Below are positions 6,388 to 11,467 of a stretch of DNA of 11,467 nucleotides, piece after piece. The stretch spans positions 1 to 11,467 of the forward strand of contig JABHOU010000679.1 in assembly GCA_018695085.1 (NCBI GenBank), in the 5' to 3' direction. The DNA comes from Opitutia bacterium (GTDB taxonomy: Bacteria > Verrucomicrobiota > Verrucomicrobiia > Opitutales > Seribacteraceae). A model generated the notes under the pieces. That model searched no databases, was not told the origin of the DNA, and saw nothing but the letters and a program-made list of their open reading frames with translations. The position numbers and the translations under genes were made by a program. Numbering within the stretch: the first letter of the stretch is position 1; every line of letters begins with the position of its first letter.

Positions 6388-6999
6388 TCAGGTCTTGAGA
6401 TTGCCTACCGTCTCGATGATGGCATCGGCGACAATTTGAGATCGTTTTGCCGTTTTGGGGCCAGGATCCAAATTTTCGATTTGTAGCAAAGGTCCGTAAA
6501 CGATTGTCAAACGATGGCCGAACTTGGGCCATTTGCGGCCTTTTCCTAAAATGTCGAAACCGCCGATGACCCGTGCCGGTAAAATGGGTACCTTTGCCTT
6601 TATTGCAAGTAAGCCGACGCCGGCTTTGGCTGTTTGCAAAGAACCGTCGAGGCTTCTTGTTCCCTCGGGAAAGACAAGTAATGGAGATCCCTTTTTTAGA
6701 ACCTTCAAAGCTTTCTTGAAAGACGAGACATCTGAGTTTCCTCGATCAACGGGGATGGAGTTCAAAGCCGTTATCAATTTCCCCAACAAACCTTTGAAAA
6801 GAGATTTTCTTGCAAAATAGTGAAGGTCTCGAGGTATTCGGCAACCTAATGCGGGCGGATCGAAAAAGCTGACGTGATTGGAAGCCAGCAAAAAGGCACC
6901 ATCGCTCGGCACATGTTCCAATCCCGAAACGCGAAAGCGGTGGAAGATTTTGAAATAGAGAAAGGAGATCGTTTGGGCGCAACGATATAGAAAGGTCAT
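6388..6999 (-). CDS. plsC: 1-acyl-sn-glycerol-3-phosphate acyltransferase (PlsC family)
   Basis: Transfers a fatty acyl group to lysophosphatidate to form phosphatidate at the inner membrane. The 203-residue protein has the acyltransferase HX4D motif NHVSFFD (41-47; His42, Asp47), the glycerophosphate-binding FPEGTRS (110-116) and the later VPILPARVIGG block (137-147). A hydrophobic N-terminus (about residues 3-20) could anchor it. It is the last gene of the tyrA-aroA-cmk-plsC operon. Its ATG overlaps the cmk stop in a shared ATGA (6999-6996), which implies translational coupling. The family also contains acyltransferases for other lysolipids, so the exact acceptor is inferred. Confidence 0.92.
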   Translation of the reverse strand: MTFLYRCAQTISFLYFKIFHRFRVSGLEHVPSDGAFLLASNHVSFFDPPALGCRIPRDLHYFARKSLFKGLLGKLITALNSIPVDRGNSDVSSFKKALKVLKKGSPLLVFPEGTRSLDGSLQTAKAGVGLLAIKAKVPILPARVIGGFDILGKGRKWPKFGHRLTIVYGPLLQIENLDPGPKTAKRSQIVADAIIETVGNLKT

Positions 7000-7658
7000 G
7001 ATCTGGCCTTTTCCGCCAAGTCCAGCACCATCCCTACGACTTGATCGATGGAATGCCTGCCGGTATCGATGACCAGTGCTCCATCAGGGCAGGCTAGGGG
7101 AGCGTTCTTGCGAGTGGTGTCCATTTTGTCGCGGAGTGATATGGCATCGGTTTGCCCCTCGGCTTCCCTGCGTTTCTTGCGTTCTCTTTCGTCTGCTTGA
7201 AGAAAAACTTTTACTTGGGCATCGGGATATATGACCGAGCCTATGTCGCGTCCCTCCATGACCAAACCGGAGAAACCTGCCGATTCGGCAACTTCCGCGA
7301 GTGATTGCTGGTAACCGAGAAGTTTTTCACGAACATCCGGTTGGGCAGCGAAGAAGGATACTTTTTCATTTACTAGATCAGATCGGAGTTCGTCCGGGTC
7401 GGGCACCTTTCCATCCAAGCGAATTCGACCTTGGTTGCCTGTTATCTCTGTATCCAGAGTCAATGCCCCAAGAGCTTTTCCCAATCTTTCGTCATTGGCG
7501 GACACCTTTTTCTCCAGCAATTTCAGGCAAAGTGCTCGATAGTGCGAACCTGTATCGACATGCATAAGGCTCATTGCTTGAGTCAGTGTCTTGGCAGTTG
7601 TGGATTTGCCGGATGCGGCTCCGCCATCGATTGCTAAAACAATGAATTTTTCGTTCAT
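6996..7658 (-). CDS. cmk: Cytidylate kinase
   Basis: Phosphorylates CMP and dCMP with ATP, recycling the CMP released in phospholipid and nucleic acid metabolism. The 220-residue protein has a P-loop GGAASGKST (12-20), the nucleotide-binding DTGSHYRA (35-42), the MEGRDIGSVIYPDA segment (134-147), an Arg-rich lid (ERERKKRREAE, about 157-167) and the C-terminal DTTRKNAPL block (180-188) with a final IDTG. I chose ATG 7658, which overlaps the aroA stop as ATGA; the frame is open further upstream, but the P-loop would then sit too far from the start for this family. Confidence 0.95.
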   Translation of the reverse strand: MNEKFIVLAIDGGAASGKSTTAKTLTQAMSLMHVDTGSHYRALCLKLLEKKVSANDERLGKALGALTLDTEITGNQGRIRLDGKVPDPDELRSDLVNEKVSFFAAQPDVREKLLGYQQSLAEVAESAGFSGLVMEGRDIGSVIYPDAQVKVFLQADERERKKRREAEGQTDAISLRDKMDTTRKNAPLACPDGALVIDTGRHSIDQVVGMVLDLAEKARS

Positions 7659-9007
7659 TGCGGGGCAAGGGAGAGTAGGCGAATTCGTTCCAGTTCCTCG
7701 AAGAAGTTTGGAAAGGTTTTGGCACAACACATTGGGTCACGTACCGTTAACCATGGTCGTCCATTTCCTAGAACATCGGTCGAGCCTAGAATGCCAAAGC
7801 TCATGGCGACTCTATGATCATGGTAAGTGTCGATGTAAACTCCTTCCAAAGCTTTATTTCGAAGGTTTTCAAGATTCGGCGTAATGGTTATTGAATCGTC
7901 GTCTTCCAAGACTTCTTGACCGAGCTTTCGTATTTCATTAGCCATCGCAGAAACGCGGTCCGTTTCTTGTTTTCGCGTATGTGCAATTCCTGAAATTGTG
8001 GTATTCCCCTTAAAAAGTGGAGCAAGTGCGGCGAGGGTTAAAAAGGTGTCTGATATATCGTTGAAATCGAAATGTTTCCCTTCCGATTTAGTCCGTGCTT
8101 CGGTGTATGCTCCTTCACTAGTGAAATCGGCGTGAATACCAGTTTCCTTAAGCACTTCGATAAATCCGACGTCTCCTTGAATGGATTCTCTCTTGAATCC
8201 TTTTAAACTACAACTTCCTCCAGTCGCTATGGGAAGAGCTAGAAAATAGCTTGCGGCAGTTGCATCAGGTTCGATCTGGTAATTCTCTCTGCTCGAAGAG
8301 TATCCCTTGTTGGAGATCGTTTTGTAATTGTCTCCTTTGATCGCAAATGCTGCATTTCCACCCGAAAAGTGATCGCACATCTTTAAGGTCATCTCTACGA
8401 AAGGTTTGGAAACGGTGTTGCTTTTTAGCACTACCTCGACCGTTTCCTCGGCTAAAGGCGCAACCATAAGCATCGCAGAAAGAATCTGACTGCTTGCCGT
8501 TGCATCAACTACCCATCTCCCCTGCTTTATTCCTTGAGTTTCGATTACGAAAGGAAAATGTCCGTCTTTTTTCTCAAATGTGAAGCGCGCACCTAGCTGT
8601 TTGAGGCTATCGATTAATCCTTGCATTGGTCGCTCTCTCATCGCCTCTGTTCCGTCTAAACGATATTTCCCACCCCAACGAAGGCAAAGGGCAGCAGTCA
8701 AGAAGCGAGCAACCGTGCCTGCGTTTCCGACGAATAGATCACTCGCCTGGTTCGGAATCCTTCCGGATTCTCCTTTCACAGTGATTCGGGAAGTTTGTTT
8801 ATCGGTAGCTACGGCGAAGCCTAGAGAGGTTAGAGCCTCGACCATGATCTCTACGTCATCGCTAAAAAGTGCTCCATCTAGAGTAACTTTTCGATTGCTT
8901 AGGGCGGCAAGCAGCAGAGCTCGGTTTGTAATGCTTTTTGAACCCGGTACCTTTGCTTCACCCCTGCAAGGTGAGGTGAAGGGCGTTATGGAAATCGATT
9001 TGTTCAT
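7655..9007 (-). CDS. aroA: 3-phosphoshikimate 1-carboxyvinyltransferase (EPSP synthase)
   Basis: Condenses shikimate-3-phosphate with PEP to EPSP in aromatic amino acid synthesis. The 450-residue protein has all the expected blocks: PGSKSITNR (21-29), VGNAGTVARF (93-102), MRERPM (123-128), ATASSQ (169-174), EPDAT (246-250), ISDTF with the catalytic-type Asp320, KQETDR (346-351), HDHRVAM (396-402) and AKTFP (429-433). In the loop that contacts glyphosate and PEP the usual bacterial TAMRP is TVARF here, so the Pro101-equivalent of E. coli is Phe. ATG 9007 shares one base with the tyrA stop (TGATG); a TTG at 9010 is the alternative start. The stop overlaps cmk by 4 bases. Confidence 0.97.
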   Translation of the reverse strand: MNKSISITPFTSPCRGEAKVPGSKSITNRALLLAALSNRKVTLDGALFSDDVEIMVEALTSLGFAVATDKQTSRITVKGESGRIPNQASDLFVGNAGTVARFLTAALCLRWGGKYRLDGTEAMRERPMQGLIDSLKQLGARFTFEKKDGHFPFVIETQGIKQGRWVVDATASSQILSAMLMVAPLAEETVEVVLKSNTVSKPFVEMTLKMCDHFSGGNAAFAIKGDNYKTISNKGYSSSRENYQIEPDATAASYFLALPIATGGSCSLKGFKRESIQGDVGFIEVLKETGIHADFTSEGAYTEARTKSEGKHFDFNDISDTFLTLAALAPLFKGNTTISGIAHTRKQETDRVSAMANEIRKLGQEVLEDDDSITITPNLENLRNKALEGVYIDTYHDHRVAMSFGILGSTDVLGNGRPWLTVRDPMCCAKTFPNFFEELERIRLLSLAPQ

Positions 9008-9870
9008 CAAGAGTCTTTTCTTCTATTCAATGTGTCTCGATATTCTTTGCCGACATTGAGCCAAGTTTGAATTCCACTATCATTTTCTGTCCGAATAGCC
9101 TCACGAAGCAAACGACAGGTGTCTTCGAAAGACTCTAGTGCCAAGAGTAAGGCTTCTCGATTCAGGTGAAAGATTTCTTCCCACAATCGAGGGTTTCCCG
9201 ATGCGATGCGCGTAGTGTCGCGTAAACCTTGGCCCGCCAGCTTTTTCCATGCCGAAGATTTACTCGCCAGAAGATGACATAGCGCCGATGCCGCGGCATG
9301 GGGAAGGTGGCTCAAGTGGGCTACGATTTCATCGTGTTCCTTTGGGGTGGCGACAGTAACCATCATTCCAAGCTTTTTCCAGAAGTTTGAAACCAGTTCC
9401 AGGCTTTCTGCCGAAATGTCTTTTCCCGATGTAACGAAGCATGGGCGTTCATCAAAAAGGTCTGGACTGGCATTATCCATTCCCGCTTTCTCCGATCCTG
9501 CCATGGGATGAGACCCTACAAAAGTGGCATCGGATGTAGTGAACACCTCGTCGGCGGTTTGGCAAATCGCACCTTTCACGCTTCCTACGTCTGTAACCAG
9601 GCAACCCGAGGAGGCAACCTTGGCTATCTTTGCGAGAACGGCTTTGATATGTCGAACGGGGGTACATACGATGATTAAATCGCTTTCTTTTACCGCTTCA
9701 TGAATTTCCGAATGGTCGGCATCGCACCAATCCGTACGACGACACGCCTCCCTTACTTCCGGGCGTCTAGCCCAGACATTAATCTCTCGGGCTAGGCCTT
9801 TTGCCTTTATGGCCATGCCGAGAGAGGTTCCGAGCAAGCCCGGGCCTATAATGGTAATTTGATTAAACAC
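9007..9870 (-). CDS. tyrA: Prephenate dehydrogenase
   Basis: Oxidatively decarboxylates prephenate (or arogenate) to the tyrosine precursor using NAD(P). The 287-residue protein starts with a Rossmann fold, IIGPGLLGTSLG (7-18), followed by TPVRHI (70-75) and VTDVGSVKG (92-100). The substrate site GSHPMAGSE (119-127) contains the catalytic-type His121; HLSHLPHA (185-192) and GLRDTTRIASGNPRLW (215-230) are the family's helical-domain motifs. There is no ACT or chorismate mutase domain, so it is a monofunctional form. The start is GTG 9870: an in-frame TAG at 9879-9877 excludes anything upstream, and a strong ribosome-binding site sits at the right distance. It heads the tyrA-aroA-cmk-plsC operon. 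Confidence 0.96.
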   Translation of the reverse strand: MFNQITIIGPGLLGTSLGMAIKAKGLAREINVWARRPEVREACRRTDWCDADHSEIHEAVKESDLIIVCTPVRHIKAVLAKIAKVASSGCLVTDVGSVKGAICQTADEVFTTSDATFVGSHPMAGSEKAGMDNASPDLFDERPCFVTSGKDISAESLELVSNFWKKLGMMVTVATPKEHDEIVAHLSHLPHAAASALCHLLASKSSAWKKLAGQGLRDTTRIASGNPRLWEEIFHLNREALLLALESFEDTCRLLREAIRTENDSGIQTWLNVGKEYRDTLNRRKDS

Positions 9871-9879
9871 TTTGCACTA

Positions 9880-9888
9880 CCTTCTCCC
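9880..9888 (-). promoter_or_regulatory. Strong Shine-Dalgarno of tyrA (decides the GTG start)
   Basis: On the minus strand the sequence reads GGGAGAAGG, 9 bases before the GTG at 9870. It is one of the few clear ribosome-binding sites in the window and confirms the GTG start. A 6-bp inverted repeat (GCGAAC at 9894-9899 with GTTCGC at 9919-9924) lies just upstream in the same leader. The 91-bp divergent gap shows no convincing promoter hexamers. Confidence 0.7.
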
Positions 9889-9961
9889 AAAGGGCGAACC
9901 CACCTCGCAAGAAAATAAGTTCGCTCGATCTTGTTTCCGGGTTCATTTCTGAAGGTTTGTC

Positions 9962-10156
9962 ATGGAGTACGATGATCCCGATAAGGACGAAGAAGACGAC
10001 TGGGGGCAACCGCCGGCCCCTAAAACGCCCGAAAACTTGGCCAAGGCTCAAAAGGCTCAGTTAATATTGGCTGTGGTTGCGGGAATAGGAATTATTTTGC
10101 CGTTTCTGTTATTGTTTCTCATTTACGGTCCTTCTTCTTGCGGGCTTTCCGTTTGA
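9962..10156 (+). CDS. Small acidic single-span membrane protein, unknown function
   Basis: A 64-residue protein that I do not recognise. Residues 1-13 are strongly acidic (nine Asp/Glu), residues 15-25 are proline-rich, a short basic amphipathic stretch LAKAQKAQ follows, and residues 33-55 form one hydrophobic helix ending in a short Cys-containing tail. The charge pattern suggests a cytoplasmic N-terminus carrying the acidic tail and a helix crossing the inner membrane. ATG 9962 has a GAAGG ribosome-binding site (9951-9955) at 6 bases spacing, which supports it as a real gene. It is divergent from tyrA and 32 bp ahead of another small membrane protein, probably in one operon with it and the VTT gene. 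Confidence 0.65.
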   Translation: MEYDDPDKDEEDDWGQPPAPKTPENLAKAQKAQLILAVVAGIGIILPFLLLFLIYGPSSCGLSV

Positions 10157-10188
10157 CGATTTGCCCTGTCCTTAAGAGAGTAAGCCCT

Positions 10189-10422
10189 ATGGCAAACAAT
10201 AAAGATTTTAATGCTCGCCGTGGTGGTTCTCGATTTGAGGCAATCCTCATCCTGTCCTGCATCGGCTTGGCCACTTTTCTGGCAATTCCCATTTACAATT
10301 CGTTTAATTCCCCTTCTTCGCCTGAAAAAGTTCAGGAGGAGCAAAACTCCACGGAAACTAACACGAGTAAAGAGATTTTGGATGAGGTCGAGCCTGTGAT
10401 CCTCCAAGCTCCCGAGCAGTAA
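10189..10422 (+). CDS. Miniature type IV pilin-like protein (77 residues)
   Basis: The function is unknown, but the N-terminus has the shape of a type IV prepilin: a basic leader with RRG (10-12), then a mature sequence beginning at Gly13. Counted from there, Glu is at +5, Gly at +14, Pro at +22 and Tyr at +24, all exactly as in classical pilin helices, with hydrophobic residues between. The deviation is at +1, where Gly replaces the usual Phe or Met, and Arg at +3 is unusual. After the helix only about 40 polar, Glu-rich residues remain, too few for a pilin globular head. It could be a minor pilin-like subunit, a degenerate pilin, or a simple anchored peptide that resembles pilins by chance. 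I preferred ATG 10189 (AAGAGAG eight bases upstream) to the longer frame from 10138. Confidence 0.6.
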   Translation: MANNKDFNARRGGSRFEAILILSCIGLATFLAIPIYNSFNSPSSPEKVQEEQNSTETNTSKEILDEVEPVILQAPEQ

Positions 10423-10460
10423 GCTACGGTTAACTCCTATCCCAGTTCAGGCCTTTGGCC

Positions 10461-11141
10461 ATGAAAAAGAATCTTTTGGTTATCGCAGGACTAGTTTTTT
10501 CTGCATTTGCAATCTTGGGTCTGACCTATTGGCTGGTGCTCTCTATCGGAGGTCCTGAAGCGGAACAATGGCTTTTCGAGCATTGGAAGTCATTTGAAAC
10601 CTTTCTCTTGGCAAATGGTTTTTGGCTTTTTGCCGCCATCGCAGTTTTGCCCGCCCTAATCTTGCCCGTGGCGCCACTTTTGACTTTGGCTGGAATCTGG
10701 GGTGGAGAGAAAGGAGCTTGGCTAGCTTGCGCTTATGCGTCTCTCGCCGTTACGGTAAATTTGACTTGGACTTATTGGATTGCAGCCGGACCTGGTCGCG
10801 GTCTGATTGAGCGCCTATTGCGTCGCACAAAGTACGAGATTCCTGAACCGGATAAGGAGAATGAGTTCGCTTGGGCTCTCATTCTGCGTTTGACGCCGGG
10901 AGTTCCTTTTATCTTTACGAACTATGCCTTGGGTTTGGTTCGGATGCCATTTTGGCGTTATTTTATTATTTCGGCACCTGTTTTGTCGATTACTGCCGGC
11001 GGTTACGTTTTGACTTTTGCGGGAATTTTCGGTGGGGATTGGCAGTATGTTTGGATGGGTGCTTCGGGTATCGCAGTAATAACCTTGATCGGAAGGTTGT
11101 TGGTAAAAAAAAGGCAAAAAACTGAGTGCAAGGATGCTTGA
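10461..11141 (+). CDS. VTT-domain (TVP38/TMEM64, DedA-like) membrane protein
   Basis: A 226-residue multi-span inner-membrane protein of the VTT/SNARE-associated family, whose members include DedA and TVP38; several act in phospholipid or undecaprenyl-phosphate flipping or in membrane homeostasis, but the precise role of this one is unknown. Hydrophobic spans lie near residues 4-28, 54-82, 87-109, 148-190 (two spans) and 196-215. The family hallmark is ILRLTPGVPF at 141-150 with Asn154 and Gly158 following (R-x-x-P-x-x-P-x(4)-N-x(3)-G), preceded by the re-entrant loop GIWGGEKGAW (78-87). The C-terminus is basic (VKKRQK). ATG 10461 is preferred over TTG 10455. Its last 8 bases overlap the start of xseA. 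Confidence 0.9.
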   Translation: MKKNLLVIAGLVFSAFAILGLTYWLVLSIGGPEAEQWLFEHWKSFETFLLANGFWLFAAIAVLPALILPVAPLLTLAGIWGGEKGAWLACAYASLAVTVNLTWTYWIAAGPGRGLIERLLRRTKYEIPEPDKENEFAWALILRLTPGVPFIFTNYALGLVRMPFWRYFIISAPVLSITAGGYVLTFAGIFGGDWQYVWMGASGIAVITLIGRLLVKKRQKTECKDA

Positions 11142-11467
11142 GCCAAGCATAGATTCGGAAACAGTTTGGTCGGTTAGTGACCTGAACCGTCAAGTTAAGG
11201 CATGCTTGGAAGCGAATTTTGGTGCGATCTGGGTTCGGGGAGAAGTCTCCAACTTAAGAGTCCAGCCAAGTGGTCATAGTTATTTTACGCTAAAAGACGA
11301 GGGGAGCCAAATCAGGGCCGTTCTTTTTCGTGGAGATGCGATTCGAATGGAAACCTTGCCCAAGGAAGGCGAACAGTTTGCAGTCTATGGAGATCTTTCC
11401 GTCTACGAACCTCGAGGTGAATACCAGATTCGCATTCGACACTTATTGGCCATTGGAGAAGGTCGAC
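11134..11467 (+). CDS. xseA: Exodeoxyribonuclease VII large subunit, N-terminal part (partial)
   Basis: The first 111 codons of xseA; the gene continues past the window. Exonuclease VII degrades single-stranded DNA and has XseA with several XseB subunits. The visible part is the OB-fold DNA-binding domain: the opening VSDLNRQVKACLE (13-25), then IWVRGEVSNLR (32-42), the hallmark SGHSYFTLKDE (46-56), IRAVLFRGD (60-68) and VYEPRGEYQ (90-98). ATG 11134 overlaps the VTT stop codon at 11139-11141 by 8 bases, so translation is likely coupled. It is intact as far as can be read. Confidence 0.95.
   Translation, partial: MLEPSIDSETVWSVSDLNRQVKACLEANFGAIWVRGEVSNLRVQPSGHSYFTLKDEGSQIRAVLFRGDAIRMETLPKEGEQFAVYGDLSVYEPRGEYQIRIRHLLAIGEGR

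Noticed and set aside
9863..10051. Minus-strand hydrophobic frame between tyrA and the small acidic protein gene
   Set aside because: It is antisense to the plus-strand small gene that has its own ribosome-binding site, and it lies in a different frame from tyrA, which has a clear start.
10138..10188. Longer start for the mini pilin-like protein (17 extra residues)
   Set aside because: It overlaps the end of the upstream small gene, and the extra residues place the prepilin-like signal too far inside; ATG 10189 fits a short basic leader.

Overview
The window reads as densely packed, ordinary-GC bacterial chromosome with housekeeping genes on both strands, no RNA genes, no insertion sequences and no CRISPR. 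The mix suggests a free-living Gram-negative heterotroph, and Verrucomicrobiota (Opitutia/Puniceicoccales-like) is my best guess. The clues are a tyrA-aroA-cmk-plsC cluster, a lone large pseudopilin, a PIG-L/ROK pair, weak Shine-Dalgarno signals and frequent stop/start overlaps. This placement is inference, not a database match. No gap between genes exceeds about 220 bp.

Left part (1-4754): the tail of an AraC-type regulator (+) converges on a minus-strand pair, phosphatidylserine decarboxylase (psd) followed by a GspJ-like pseudopilin. Psd diverges from a plus-strand pair made of an unusual ROK-family sugar-kinase-like protein with a long N-terminal extension and a PIG-L (LmbE-type) deacetylase. 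The 200-bp divergent gap carries three inverted repeats, including a perfect 11-2-11 palindrome just before the ROK start codon.

Middle (4755-6383): purC and purE stand as a two-gene purine unit. The PurE sequence carries the signatures of class II AIR carboxylase, the form fused to PurC in animal PAICS. If so, this organism would carboxylate AIR directly with CO2 at this step and would not need PurK. The 219-bp purC leader holds a good terminator-like hairpin for the upstream pair and possible alternative pairings.

Right-middle (6388-9870, minus strand): tyrA-aroA-cmk-plsC form one tightly coupled operon. Every junction is a 1- or 4-base stop/start overlap. The products cover tyrosine synthesis, the EPSP step of the shikimate pathway, CMP phosphorylation and lysophosphatidate acylation. 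Together with psd, the window therefore has two phospholipid-biosynthesis steps.

Right end (9962-11467, plus strand): a small acidic single-span membrane protein, a 77-residue protein whose N-terminus aligns position for position with type IV pilin N-termini, a VTT/TVP38-family membrane protein, and the start of xseA (exonuclease VII large subunit), which is cut by the window edge.

The items most worth a second look are the miniature pilin-like protein, the palindrome and structured leader of the ROK/PIG-L unit, the divergent ROK protein itself and the animal-type PurE next to PurC. I did not find a clearly new multi-gene system.
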